Positions 37,192 to 47,094 of a DNA stretch of 64,000 nt are shown here, in pieces (the stretch's first letter is position 1; every line of letters begins with the position of its first letter). The notes beneath the pieces were generated by a model. That model had not been told where the DNA came from. It worked only from the letters and a program-made list of their open reading frames with translations, and made no database searches. The position numbers were made by a program, and so were the translations under genes. This DNA comes from Streptomyces olivochromogenes (GTDB lineage Bacteria > Actinomycetota > Actinomycetes > Streptomycetales > Streptomycetaceae): positions 1 through 64,000 of the forward strand of contig NZ_JADDRL010000022.1 of the NCBI RefSeq assembly GCF_021538895.1, written 5' to 3'.

Positions 37192-38493
37192 TCAATTGCA
37201 CTCGAGTGACGCGCCGTCCAGCGTGAGCCCGGCAGTCGCCAGCGCCGTCGCCGGATCCCGTGCGGGGCCTCCCGCGGGCAACCAGTGGCCGGATTCGTCG
37301 ATGTACGGCCACCAATGGCCCCCGCGTCCCAGGCGCAGTTGGATCCCCGCTCCCTGGAGCGTCCACCTGTTGCCCGTCGCCCGCAGCGTCGGTCGTTCGT
37401 CCTCGTCCCAGGCGGTCGCGAGGGCGGCACGCGCGCGTGCGAGTGCTTCGCCGGTCACCTGCCACTCCTCGTCGAGCGCGGCCAACGCGTCCGCGCCACC
37501 GTGGTGCCAGGCGCGTACGGCCGTCGCCAACCCCTCACGGCCGCGTCCCGACCCCGTGGCGAGCCGGTCGTGGACGGCCCTCTCAGGGCCGCCCGCGGCC
37601 AGCCGTACGGCGTCCTGAGCGGCCGTCAACTCCAGCTCGGCCGGCCCCGGCTCCGGACCGGCGCTGAGCGCGTCCGCGAGCAGCCGGTGGGCTTCCGCGG
37701 CGGTCTGCGCGGCGAGGTACTCCAGGGCCGCCGGGTCGACGCCGGGCGCCGGTGGGGTCTCGGCGTCCAGACCGGGTGGTGTGCCGGGCGCGTCGGGGAG
37801 ACCCGGCAGGGAGGGCGGCGAAGGCAGGATGTCCACGGCCGCCCAGGCCTCCGCGGCGTCCACGCCTTCCGGCTCGACGATCGCCGGATCGGCGGCCTGA
37901 TCGGGCGCCTGAAGAGGCGTGGTGCCCCGCGCGTGGAGCGCGTCGAGGAAGGCGCGTTCGCCCCGGCCCCGGAGCAGCAGAAGGACGAACGGGTCCTCGT
38001 CCAGCAGGCGCGCCACCTGATGGCACAGCGCCACGGTGTGCCCACAGTGGTCCCAGGCCCCGCAGTCGCACTCCGGCTCCAGGTCACCGAGACCCGGCAG
38101 GAGTTCGATGCCGGCCGCCGCCGCGTCCTCGACCAGATGCGGGGGCAGCTCACGGTCGAGCAGTGCCGCGAGGTGTCCGGCGCGCTCGACGGCCACGTCC
38201 ACGAACCGGGACCACTGCTCCTGCGGCAGCTCGGCCAGCAGGACGTCCGCCCGGTGCGCCGTACGCCCCTTCTCCCGCACGACAGCCGTGATCCGGCCCG
38301 GGCGCACCGAGACCGCGCCCACGGCTCCCGCCCGCGCGAGCCTGCGTCCCGTCTTCACCTGTTCGCCGTCCAGCGCCGTGTCCTCCAGCGCCCGCAGCCA
38401 GGCGCGGCCCCACCACGTCTGCGCGAAACCCCGCCCGCGCGCGGGCGGCAGCGCGGCGAACGTGCGCTCCCTGTCGTCCTCGTACCGGTTCAT
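37192..38493 (-). CDS. SWIM zinc-finger protein
   Basis: 433 residues. The SWIM finger is C-x-C-x5-C-x-H (Cys142, Cys144, Cys150, His152), preceded by the family opening FAQTWWGRAWLRALE. The C-terminal half ends in a wHWxPy-type segment (GRGGHWWPYIDESGHWLPAGG). Its ATG overlaps the SNF2 helicase stop by four bases (ATGA), so the two are made together. Such SWIM-SNF2 pairs are widespread in actinomycetes; the SWIM domain is thought to bind DNA or protein, and the exact job is not established. GGGGAGG precedes the start. Confidence 0.88.
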   Translation of the reverse strand: MNRYEDDRERTFAALPPARGRGFAQTWWGRAWLRALEDTALDGEQVKTGRRLARAGAVGAVSVRPGRITAVVREKGRTAHRADVLLAELPQEQWSRFVDVAVERAGHLAALLDRELPPHLVEDAAAAGIELLPGLGDLEPECDCGAWDHCGHTVALCHQVARLLDEDPFVLLLLRGRGERAFLDALHARGTTPLQAPDQAADPAIVEPEGVDAAEAWAAVDILPSPPSLPGLPDAPGTPPGLDAETPPAPGVDPAALEYLAAQTAAEAHRLLADALSAGPEPGPAELELTAAQDAVRLAAGGPERAVHDRLATGSGRGREGLATAVRAWHHGGADALAALDEEWQVTGEALARARAALATAWDEDERPTLRATGNRWTLQGAGIQLRLGRGGHWWPYIDESGHWLPAGGPARDPATALATAGLTLDGASLECN

Positions 38494-41411
38494 CGGGCCT
38501 CCCCGCGCAGCTCCACCAGATCGGCCAGGTCCGCGTCGGTCAGTTCCGTGAGCGCCGCCTCGCCGGAGCCGAGTACCGCGTCGGCCAGCTCCTGCTTGCG
38601 GCCCAGCAGTGCGGCGATGCGGTCCTCGACGGTGCCCTCGGCGATCAGCCGGTGCACCTGTACGGGCCGGGTCTGGCCGATGCGGTACGCGCGGTCCGTG
38701 GCCTGTGCCTCCACGGCGGGGTTCCACCAGCGGTCGTAGTGCACCACATGCTCGGCCCTGGTGAGGTTCAGGCCCGTGCCCGCTGCCTTCAACGAGAGCA
38801 GGAAGACGGGCACTTCACCGTCCTGGAACCGCCGCACGAGCTCCTCCCGCTCGGCGACGGGAGTGCCACCGTGCAGCAGCTGCGAGGGCACCCCGCGGGC
38901 CGTCAGATGCCGTTCCAGGAGGCGGGCCATGCGCACGTACTGCGTGAAGACCAGCACGCCCGCCCCCTCGGAGAGGATCGTGTCGAGCAGCTCGTCCAGC
39001 AGTTCCAGTTTGCCCGAACGTCCGGTGATCCTCGGGCCGTCCTCCTTGAGGAACTGCGCCGGATGGTTGCAGATCTGCTTCAGGCCGGTCAGCAGCTTCA
39101 CGATCAGGCCCCGTCGTGCCATGCCGTCGGCGGCGGAGATCGCCTCCAGCGTCTCGCGCACCAACGCCTCGTACAGGCCGGCCTGTTCATGGGTCAGTGA
39201 CACGGGGCGATCGGTCTCGGTCTTCGGCGGCAGTTCGGGGGCGATGCCCGGGTCCGACTTACGCCGGCGCAGCAGGAACGGCCCCACGAGGCGGGCCAGC
39301 CGCCGCGCCGCGTCCGGATCCCGGCCGCCCTCGACCGCCTGCGCGTACCGGGTGCGGAAGGTGCCCAGGCGGCCCAGCAGCCCGGGGGTTGTCCAATCGA
39401 GGATCGCCCACAGCTCCGAGAGGTTGTTCTCCACCGGCGTGCCGGTGAGCGCCACACGCGCGCGTGCCTCGATCGACCGCAGCGCCCGGGCCGTCGCCGA
39501 GTACGGGTTCTTCACGTGCTGGGCCTCGTCCGCGACGGCCATGCCCCAGGGCACCTGGCCGAGCCGCGGGGCGTCCAGGCGCATCGTGCCGTACGTCGTC
39601 AGGGCGAACTCCCCGTCCGCCAGTGAGTCCAGGCCGCGTCCGGCGCCGTGGTAGCGACGCACCGGCGTGCCGGGCGCGAACTTCTCGATCTCACGCTGCC
39701 AGTTGCCGAGGAGGGAGGCCGGACAGACGACGAGCGTGGGACCGGCGGCCGTGGGGTCCGTCTGCCGGTGCAGATGCAGCGCGATCAGTGTCACGGTCTT
39801 GCCGAGGCCCATGTCGTCCGCCAGACAGCAGCCCAGGCCGAGGGAGGTCATCCGGGCCAGCCAGTCGAGGCCCCGCCGCTGGTAGTCGCGCAGCGTGGCG
39901 TCGAGCGTGGCGGGCGGTTCCACCGCCTCCTGCGCCTGCGGGTCCGTGAGCCGCTCCCGCAGATCCGCGAGCCAGCCCGAGGCCTTGACGTCGACGCGGT
40001 GGCCGTCGATCTCCGCGGAGCCCGTCAGCGCGGCGCCCAGCGCCTCGACCGAAGTGAGCCGGCGGTCCTGCCGCGCGCGGGCAACGCGCGCCTCCTGGGG
40101 GTCGAGCAGGACCCAGCGGTCGCGCAGCCTCACCAGGGGACGCCTGGCCTCCGTGAGGCGGTCCAGCTCCGCACGCGAGAGTTCCTCCCCGCCCAGCGTG
40201 AACCGCCAGGTGAAACCGAGCAGGGCAGCGGCCGACATGAACGACGGGGTGGGCGCGGGATGGCCGTCCCGTCCCGGGCCTTCCTGTGGTGGTCCGACGA
40301 CCGCGTGGGTGGACAGCCCGCGCGACAGCTCCTTCGGCCAGTGCACGTCCATGCCCGCCGCGGCGAGGGCCCGGGCGCCCGTCCCGAGCAGTTCGGCCAC
40401 CTCTTCGTCGGCGAGTTCGACGGACCGCGGCACCTCCGCCGAGAGCAGGGGCGTCAATGGCGGCCAGACGCGCGCCGCACGGCGCAGCGCCAGCAGCACG
40501 TCCATCCGCGCGCGGGGGCCGAAGGCGGAGCCCGAGGGACTGGATCCGGCCCACACCTCGGCCGCGTCCGCGACGACGGCGAGCCCGCTCGTGTGGTGCA
40601 CCTGGAGCACGGCCCGGAAACGGAGGGGGACGTCGTCGATCACGCCGTTCACGCCGTCCACCGCGTCTTCGAGACCGGGCACCTCGACGCGCAGCGACAG
40701 CCGAACGCCCGCGTCGTGGCCGGCGGCGACGTCGTCGGCCCACGCCCGCTGCCCGGGCAGGTGCTGCGGCTCCGGCGCCGCGTAGGCCGGTCCGCCCGTC
40801 ACCAGGGGCGCGGCGGGGGAGCGGGGGAGCGCGTCGGCGACGGCGTCGAGGAAGGCGCGCAGCAGTCGCTCCGGCTCCGGCATCCGAGGCGGCCCGTCGG
40901 CATGGGCCACCGCTTCGGTGTCGGCCGTCGCGGCGGCGTCGGTCACCGGGACCGCGTGGGCCTCGGGCGGCATGGCGGCGGCGAGTTCGCGGACGAGTTC
41001 GGCGTCCCGGGCGGACAGCGGGCCCACCCGCCATGCGTCGTGATCACCCGGGGACAGGCCGGGCAGCAGCAGGCCACGGGCCAGGAAGTGCAGAGCCAGC
41101 ACGGCCGCCGTGCCCCAGAACGAGGTGGCCCGATGCGGGTCCGGGACCGCACGCGCGCGCGTGAGGAACGGCAGGGCCGTGCGCACCGGCAGCAGGACCG
41201 CGGGCACGCGCACCCGCTCGACGCCGTCCTCGCCCGGCAGCAGGACGGTCAGCTCGTCGAGGGCTGCCGACGCGGCGGCAGGCGGGGCCGTGCCATCGGG
41301 TCGCCAGAAGGCGACGCGCCCGCCGCGAGCGGGGTCGGCCGGTAGGAACACAGTGCAGCAGTGGGCCAGTTCGGACAACTCGGAGGGTGGTGCCGTGGAG
41401 ATCCTCTGCAC
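38490..41411 (-). CDS. SNF2 family DEAD/DEAH helicase
   Basis: 973 residues. An N-terminal domain typical of bacterial SNF2 proteins (DUF3670-like) fills the first half. The motor has Walker A DDMGLGKT at about 532-539, DEAQ at 628-631, the TGTPVENNLSELW motif and the C-terminal ISLKAAG-like LLSLKAAGTGLNLT with QATDRAYRIGQ. These are swi2/snf2 ATPase motifs for translocation on double-stranded DNA. It is coupled by overlap to the SWIM protein. The first ATG at 41411 has no strong ribosome site. Confidence 0.93.
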   Translation of the reverse strand: MQRISTAPPSELSELAHCCTVFLPADPARGGRVAFWRPDGTAPPAAASAALDELTVLLPGEDGVERVRVPAVLLPVRTALPFLTRARAVPDPHRATSFWGTAAVLALHFLARGLLLPGLSPGDHDAWRVGPLSARDAELVRELAAAMPPEAHAVPVTDAAATADTEAVAHADGPPRMPEPERLLRAFLDAVADALPRSPAAPLVTGGPAYAAPEPQHLPGQRAWADDVAAGHDAGVRLSLRVEVPGLEDAVDGVNGVIDDVPLRFRAVLQVHHTSGLAVVADAAEVWAGSSPSGSAFGPRARMDVLLALRRAARVWPPLTPLLSAEVPRSVELADEEVAELLGTGARALAAAGMDVHWPKELSRGLSTHAVVGPPQEGPGRDGHPAPTPSFMSAAALLGFTWRFTLGGEELSRAELDRLTEARRPLVRLRDRWVLLDPQEARVARARQDRRLTSVEALGAALTGSAEIDGHRVDVKASGWLADLRERLTDPQAQEAVEPPATLDATLRDYQRRGLDWLARMTSLGLGCCLADDMGLGKTVTLIALHLHRQTDPTAAGPTLVVCPASLLGNWQREIEKFAPGTPVRRYHGAGRGLDSLADGEFALTTYGTMRLDAPRLGQVPWGMAVADEAQHVKNPYSATARALRSIEARARVALTGTPVENNLSELWAILDWTTPGLLGRLGTFRTRYAQAVEGGRDPDAARRLARLVGPFLLRRRKSDPGIAPELPPKTETDRPVSLTHEQAGLYEALVRETLEAISAADGMARRGLIVKLLTGLKQICNHPAQFLKEDGPRITGRSGKLELLDELLDTILSEGAGVLVFTQYVRMARLLERHLTARGVPSQLLHGGTPVAEREELVRRFQDGEVPVFLLSLKAAGTGLNLTRAEHVVHYDRWWNPAVEAQATDRAYRIGQTRPVQVHRLIAEGTVEDRIAALLGRKQELADAVLGSGEAALTELTDADLADLVELRGEAR

Positions 41412-41670
41412 AGCTCTGCCGTACTCCTCAAATTTGACTACTGGGTCCGGAGTCGCCGACGGTACAGCACGTGGACGGACGGCCTCGAATGACTAGGCTG
41501 TGACCTGAGCCACTTCACCGAGTGTTCGAATGTGTACTGCGGGCGTCGGCCTCAGGGGCGAGTAAGGGTCGCGCCTCAGGGACGTCTCAGGGTTGCGGTC
41601 CGGAACCGCGGGAAGCGCGGGCCCGTTTTCAGATCAGAGAGCGGCAGTGGCCGCGAAGGAGGCGACGCAC

Positions 41671-41853
41671 ATGTCGAAGAACGCGAAGATCGCCGCAGGG
41701 GGTGTGGCGGTCGGACTCATCCTGCTGATATGGCTGCCCTGGTGGGTGTCGTTCCTGATCGTGGTAGGGGTTCCGGCGGCGGCGTACCTCACGCTGGACC
41801 CCTCGCAGCGGCGCAGGCTGCGTCGCGTCACGCGCAAGGAACTCGGCCGCTGA
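41671..41853 (+). CDS. Small membrane protein, unknown function
   Basis: 60 residues with AAGGAGG well placed before ATG 41671. One or two hydrophobic helices (AAGGVAVGLILLIWLPWWVSFLIVVGVPAAAYLTL) span most of the protein, followed by a basic tail (RRRLRRVTRKELGR). No family is recognised. The good ribosome site and codon pattern support a real gene. Confidence 0.7.
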   Translation: MSKNAKIAAGGVAVGLILLIWLPWWVSFLIVVGVPAAAYLTLDPSQRRRLRRVTRKELGR

Positions 41854-42199
41854 GGCGCCACCGCCCCGATGTGTCCGCGCCGAGCGCGCAGGGGTCGACC
41901 ACATCGCCGCCCACGGGCCTGCCGACGGTACGGCCCGGGGGCGGCGGGGCGTCCCGCTCCTCGAGGTGAGAACAGCATGAGGTCGGAACACAGGGCCGCC
42001 GTGCGGTCAGGGAGAGTCGTGCCGGCGCCCGGGCACTCAACCTCCTGCGCGACGACATCCCTGGCCCGCTGCAGCGCGACGACGTCCCCGCCCAGACTTC
42101 CCGCGCGGCACAAATCGTTTGCGCCGAAGATCTCCGGAGCGCCACCATGACCGCCATGACGTATGGAAAGGAGGCCCAGCGACTCCACGGTGAGCGCTG
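41854..42199. other. Intergenic region, nothing recognised
   Basis: About 345 bases without a supported gene. AAGGAGG at 42168-42174 looks like a ribosome site but no start codon in a sensible frame follows at the right distance; a GTG at 42190 opens a frame that is a shadow of the next gene. Confidence 0.5.
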
Positions 42200-45100
42200 A
42201 TGGCCCGACACGAGGCGTCCCGGACGCCGTCCCGACAGCCCCAGACCCCGCCGGCGCCGTTGACGCCCGCCTGGCTGAGGGCCCACTTCGATCCCCTGCC
42301 GTTCCCGGCGCGCATGGGCGCCCTGGCACGTTACGCCCGCACCCTCACCCCGCACGCGTACCAGACGCTCCACCACGCCCTCGACACCGGTGAACCCGAC
42401 GAGCGGCACACCGCCCTGTTCCTGGCCGTCGTACGCCGTGACCTGGACCGGGTTGCCGCGGCGCTGGCCGACCCCCTGCTGGGACGCCGTGCCCGCTCGG
42501 CCGCCCTCCGACTGCCCGTTCCCGAACAGGCCCTGGAACGCCTGGCCCTGAGTGATATCAGGGCCACCCGCCACGAGACCTTCCGGCTTCTCCGGCTCAG
42601 CCGCCGCCACGCGCTCGCCGCCCGGCTGCTGCCCCAGGTGTACGAACGGCACGGCGCGCGCGACGTGGGCGCGCTACTGCCCGCCTGCCCCGCTGAGACG
42701 GCACAGGCCTGGCTGCCCCGCGTCGATCCGCCCCCGGGGACGCTCAACACCCTGGCCCGTACCGCACCTCACGCCGTGGCCGAGTATCTGGCGGCACGTC
42801 ACGAGGGAAGTTCACAGCAGGAGGGGGGCCGCTTCGTCCGCCGGCATCGCGCGGTCGCATCGGTCGCCGCACGGCGCGACCCCGGAGCGGCGCTCGTCCT
42901 TCTGGAACGGGCCCCGTCGCTCCTCACCCCGGCCGGGGTCCTCTCGGCGCTGCGCCGCCCCGGCGAGGCGCTGGCCGTCCTGCGGACGGTGCGGGCCGCC
43001 GACGACGGGCGGCCGACGGAACACTCCGTTCCGGCGGGGCCGTTGCCGCCGTCCGTGCGCACCGCGCTGCTCGAACTGCCCGTCCAGGACCTGTCGTTCC
43101 TCGCCGAGCGCTGCCCGGCCGCCGGCAGCCGCGACCGCGGGCCGGAACGCCGCGAGGTGTACCCCGACGGTCTGCTGGACCTCTTGCCGCCCACGGAGCG
43201 ACGGCGCGTCGTCGACAGCCGTGTCGTGGGCGGTCGGCGGCTGCGGAGCGCGCCGCTCACCACGCTCGCCGCACTCGCCCCGTCCGATCGTGTGGACCTC
43301 GTCGTCCCGTGGCTGGCGAAGCACAAGGGCAGCCCCTGGACCAGGGCCCGGCTGGCCGCAGCCCTGCCCCTGGCCGACGGCGAGCCCGTGCTGCGGGAAC
43401 TCGTGGCGAACCACCGCTCCCACCACAGAGCCGTGGCCTGGCCCGCCTTGCTGGCGTGCGCGGAACTGGAGGGCAGCCCGGACGAGTTCGCCCGGATCGC
43501 GGTCGACTGTGAACGGGCCTGGCACGACCAGGACGAGGTCCGCCTCGGAGCGCTCCGGCAACTCGCCGGCGCGGCACCGCGGCTGCTCGTCGCCCTGCCC
43601 GACCGGGTGCTGCGCGACGCCGCGCTCACCACGCTCCAGTCCCGCGACAGTACGCGCGCCTCTCTGGCCGCCGTCGAACGGCTGCTGCGCCGCGTGGTCG
43701 AACACGCCGCACGGGCCGGCCGCCCGGACCGCGCCGCGTTCGCCGCCGGACTGCTCGGCGAAGTCGTCCTGACGGCACGGCCCGCGCGCCCGGTGACCGC
43801 CCTGAGCGTGGACGGGACAGCGGCGGCCACCATCTGGGCGGCCGTCTCCGAGACGGCACGGAACCGACCGGACGTGACCACGGCACTCGCCGAACTCCTC
43901 GTCCCCCACCTCACCGACCTGCCCGACCTGGACACCCGGACCCGCGAGGTCGCGCTGACGGGCGACGACCCGGACCTCGCCGCCCGGGCCGCGGCGGCCT
44001 GGGTCCGGCCGCCACACGTGCGGGAGGGGCGCTGCGCGGAACTGCTGGCCCTGGACGCCACGTTCGCGACCGTGCCCCTCGTCCTGGCGACCGTCGTGGC
44101 CCGCCGCACGGACCTCCTGGACCTGGTGCGCAGTGCCGTGCGCGAGGGGTTCACCGGGCGGGTACGGCCCCGTGCCGTCCCCTGGGCGCCCAAGGTGCAC
44201 CCCGGTCGCACCGGGCGCTGGCTGCCCCGGCAGCGGGACGACTGGTCCGCGCACCACGCGCGCGTGGCCATGGACGAGACGGCCTCGCTGCGGGCCCGCG
44301 CGGACGCGGCGGCGCTGCTGCGGGATCCGGCACGGCTGACGGCACTCGCCGACGAGGCCCCGCAGCCGGTGGCCGCCGCGGCGCTCGTCGCGCTCGGTGA
44401 GGTCGCCGACCGGCCGGGCGCCACCGGTCAGGCGGAAGTGCGTGACTTCCTGCTGCGGCACGCTGCGGCCGGCGGCGTGCGCGGACGGGCCGCGCTGACG
44501 ACGCTGCGACGGCTCCTGGAGCGGGTGCCCGACCGCGACGCCGTCGCCCTGCTGGCGCCCGTGGCGGCGGCCACCGACCTGTCCGTGGGTGCCCGCAAGG
44601 AAGCCGCCCGCGCGCTCGGCGCCCTGCACGACGCCGACGCCGACAACGCCTTCGAGGCGCTCGTCGCGGCCTGGGACGCTCCGGGCCAGCACCCCGACGT
44701 CCGCGCCGTCCTGGCCCGTGCGCTGCTTCCCGCGATCGACCGCCCGGGCATCGCGGACCGGCTGTTCGCGGCAGCGGACGAACCCGCCGTACGGGACGCG
44801 GTCGTGCACGCGCGCGTGCGGGTGGTGCCCGACACGAAGGGCGAGCCGTACACGGCGTTCCTCGTGCGGCTCGTGCGGGAGGGCGGCGAGGACGCGGCTG
44901 TCGCCGCCGTCCGGGCCCTGCCGATCTGGCTGACTCCCGAGGCCACCGACGCGACCGCGGTGATCGCCGAGGCGCTGGTGGACCCGGACAGGTCCCGCCG
45001 CGTGTGGGAGGCGGCGGCCGGTCAACTGGCCTGGTTCCCGCCGGGAGCCGGCGCCGAGAACGCCGCCCGGGCCGCCTTCGAGGCACTGGCGGAGCGTGCC

Positions 45101-45616
45101 CGCGCACAGGACCCCCAAGTCCGCGTCGCCGCCCTGCGGCGGCTCCACGCATGCTCCGGCGTCGTGCAGCCCGGCGCCGCCGTCGGAAGGGGGCCGCACC
45201 TCCTGGACGCGCTGGCCGACACGCTGGCTGCCGTCGGGCTGAAGGCCGACGCCGCGCAACTCACCTGGGAGGCCGCGCTGGACGCCGTACGGCGCGGCCG
45301 GCACGAAGAGCACCGGTGGGAGCGACTGGCGCGCCTGTGCGAGGCGGGGCCGGGGCGCATGCCGGGGACGGCCGCCTACGCGCCCCTGGATCTCCGTCGG
45401 GCACGCGAGCGAACGGCCCTGCTCGCCGCCGCGCGGAGCCTGCGTGCCCGCGCGACGCCCGTGTCCGGGCTACTGGCGCTGGCGCTCGTCAGGGCCGGCG
45501 GCAGAGGCACGGACTGGGCGACACCATGGCGGGACGAACTCGATGCCCTCCGTGCGCACGACGACCCGGACACCGCCATGGAAGCCCTGCTCGTCGACCC
45601 CGCCGCACACGGGTGA
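42200..45616 (+). CDS. Large HEAT-repeat-like protein, unknown function
   Basis: 1138 residues, soluble, with no signal peptide or membrane segment. The sequence is a long series of amphipathic helical pairs rich in Ala, Leu and Arg, for example VAAALADPLLGRRARSAALRL and TALADEAPQPVAAAALVALGEV, which looks like HEAT/ARM solenoid repeats. No catalytic motif is seen. A solenoid of this size normally serves as a scaffold or binding surface. Start ATG 42200 is the first in frame after a stop at 42191; the ribosome site GGTGAG is weak. It converges with the next gene with a 21-base gap. Confidence 0.78.
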   Translation: MARHEASRTPSRQPQTPPAPLTPAWLRAHFDPLPFPARMGALARYARTLTPHAYQTLHHALDTGEPDERHTALFLAVVRRDLDRVAAALADPLLGRRARSAALRLPVPEQALERLALSDIRATRHETFRLLRLSRRHALAARLLPQVYERHGARDVGALLPACPAETAQAWLPRVDPPPGTLNTLARTAPHAVAEYLAARHEGSSQQEGGRFVRRHRAVASVAARRDPGAALVLLERAPSLLTPAGVLSALRRPGEALAVLRTVRAADDGRPTEHSVPAGPLPPSVRTALLELPVQDLSFLAERCPAAGSRDRGPERREVYPDGLLDLLPPTERRRVVDSRVVGGRRLRSAPLTTLAALAPSDRVDLVVPWLAKHKGSPWTRARLAAALPLADGEPVLRELVANHRSHHRAVAWPALLACAELEGSPDEFARIAVDCERAWHDQDEVRLGALRQLAGAAPRLLVALPDRVLRDAALTTLQSRDSTRASLAAVERLLRRVVEHAARAGRPDRAAFAAGLLGEVVLTARPARPVTALSVDGTAAATIWAAVSETARNRPDVTTALAELLVPHLTDLPDLDTRTREVALTGDDPDLAARAAAAWVRPPHVREGRCAELLALDATFATVPLVLATVVARRTDLLDLVRSAVREGFTGRVRPRAVPWAPKVHPGRTGRWLPRQRDDWSAHHARVAMDETASLRARADAAALLRDPARLTALADEAPQPVAAAALVALGEVADRPGATGQAEVRDFLLRHAAAGGVRGRAALTTLRRLLERVPDRDAVALLAPVAAATDLSVGARKEAARALGALHDADADNAFEALVAAWDAPGQHPDVRAVLARALLPAIDRPGIADRLFAAADEPAVRDAVVHARVRVVPDTKGEPYTAFLVRLVREGGEDAAVAAVRALPIWLTPEATDATAVIAEALVDPDRSRRVWEAAAGQLAWFPPGAGAENAARAAFEALAERARAQDPQVRVAALRRLHACSGVVQPGAAVGRGPHLLDALADTLAAVGLKADAAQLTWEAALDAVRRGRHEEHRWERLARLCEAGPGRMPGTAAYAPLDLRRARERTALLAAARSLRARATPVSGLLALALVRAGGRGTDWATPWRDELDALRAHDDPDTAMEALLVDPAAHG

Positions 45617-45637
45617 GGGAGTTCGGCCCGCGCGGGC

Positions 45638-46516
45638 TCAGCTGGGTCGTACGGCCAGCTTGTCGAGCGCATCCAGGAGGCCGGGGAGCTCCGGACCCCG
45701 GCCCACCGGCAGGACCTCGCCGGGCTCGTCGTCGAGCAGCACGAACGCGATGTCGTCGGTGCGGGCGACCATGGACCAGCCGGGACCGTCGGCGCGCAGC
45801 GTCCGGGCGTCGCCCGGGGCGAACGACGAGCGGACCCGGCCGAGTGGCGGCGGCGTGTCCACGTAGGCGCGGGCTTCCGCGAGGACGCGCCGGATTCCCT
45901 GGTGGCCCGTCGGAGCGCCTTGCACGCCGTCCTTGCCGTCCTCGCGGTCCGCGGAGCCCTGCTCGCCCTCCGCAGAGGCCTCCGCCTCCTTCGCAAGGGC
46001 ACCCGCCGTCGAGAACTCGCCGTCGTCGATCTGCTCGCGCCAGACGGCCCACTGCTGTGCGATCTCGTCGGCGCCCAGGCGCCGCTGGGCCGGGCCCCAG
46101 GAGCTGGTGTCCGGCGGGGCCAGCGGGGGACCCTCCGCCACATCGGGGCCGGGATCGTGCGGCTCGGGCACGCCCGGGGCCGCCACGGCGACCGCGAGGG
46201 GCCAGCCCGGCAGGGCGGCGACAACCGTGCGCTCGTCCGGCGACAGGTCGTACTCCATGCCGCAGTCCCAGGAAGCGATCGCAACCGCGACCAGCGAGAC
46301 GTCGTCGATGACCACCGTCCAGCGCGCCCCGTCGCCGTCCTGCCCGAGCACCAGACCGTACCCGTCGGCACGCGGCGCGAGGTCCAGCGCGGCGCAGGCC
46401 TCCGGATAGTCGTCGCCCAGCACGCTCGGGAACTGCGCCGGCGTCAGCAGCACTGCCGTGAGCACGTACAGCGCATCGTCCGCGGTGGCGACGACCTCCT
46501 CGTCCGTCTCGGCCAT
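45638..46516 (-). CDS. Conserved-looking hypothetical protein
   Basis: 292 residues, acidic, with no signal peptide. The N-terminal half (ADDALYVLTAVLLTPAQFP to EYDLSPDERTVVAALPGWP) looks globular. A charged linker (AKEAEASAEGEQGSADRED) separates a second globular part ending DDIAFVLLDDEPGEVLPVG. I do not recognise a family. GGGGAGG six bases before ATG 46516 supports the start. It converges with the repeat protein. Confidence 0.7.
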   Translation of the reverse strand: MAETDEEVVATADDALYVLTAVLLTPAQFPSVLGDDYPEACAALDLAPRADGYGLVLGQDGDGARWTVVIDDVSLVAVAIASWDCGMEYDLSPDERTVVAALPGWPLAVAVAAPGVPEPHDPGPDVAEGPPLAPPDTSSWGPAQRRLGADEIAQQWAVWREQIDDGEFSTAGALAKEAEASAEGEQGSADREDGKDGVQGAPTGHQGIRRVLAEARAYVDTPPPLGRVRSSFAPGDARTLRADGPGWSMVARTDDIAFVLLDDEPGEVLPVGRGPELPGLLDALDKLAVRPS

Positions 46517-46658
46517 CCCAGCCTCCCCAATGGTTCGTCCAACGGCGCGCACCCTAGTGCGAGCGGAAGCCCCTTGTCACGACTCGCACGACACCCGGAG
46601 CTGCAGTTTTCCGCCTGGACGGGGGCGAATCGCCCCGATCCGACGACGTCCGGGCGGG

Positions 46659-46955
46659 TCAGGCGACGGGAAGCCCGAGGAGGTCACGCGCCACCGTGCG
46701 CGGCGACTCGTCGCGCTCCCGGGCCAGGGCGATGACGGCCCGGCAGGCCAGCTCGCTCACCCCGAACGACAGTGCCTCCGGTGACACCCAGCCCGAGGCC
46801 TCGTCCATCCGGTCCTGGTCGTCCTCGGCGCGGGCCGAGACATAGTCCGACGCGGCTTCGAACAAGTTGTGTGCCCGCTTCTCGCTGCCGCCGGCCGCCT
46901 CCGCGCGCGTGGACGTGCGAAATCGGGCGATGTATGTGCGAACCCTGTCGAACAC
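46659..46955 (-). CDS. Small hypothetical protein
   Basis: About 98 residues starting at GTG 46955, five bases after AAGGTGG. The frame is open further upstream, to an ATG at 47009, without a ribosome site. The sequence is mostly helical and charged (SEKRAHNLFEAASDYVSARAEDDQDRMDEA), and no family is recognised. Confidence 0.55.
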   Translation of the reverse strand: MFDRVRTYIARFRTSTRAEAAGGSEKRAHNLFEAASDYVSARAEDDQDRMDEASGWVSPEALSFGVSELACRAVIALARERDESPRTVARDLLGLPVA

Positions 46956-47094
46956 GGGAACCACCTTCTCTCTGTGTGGCTTCGGCGCCGTTCGTTCATC
47001 TGTCCCCATTCAACGTAGAGTTGGAGTTGTGGCGACAGAAGGGGGACGCCGCGGTGAACCGGTTCGGGCGGCTCGAACGGAACCGGTGGACGTG

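Noticed and set aside
39648..41345. Long plus-strand open frame antisense to the SNF2 helicase
   Set aside because: Composition is Arg/Gly/Gln-rich without any motif; the minus-strand helicase is complete.
42812..45313. Long minus-strand open frame inside the large repeat protein gene
   Set aside because: Antisense shadow with no ribosome site and low-complexity translation.
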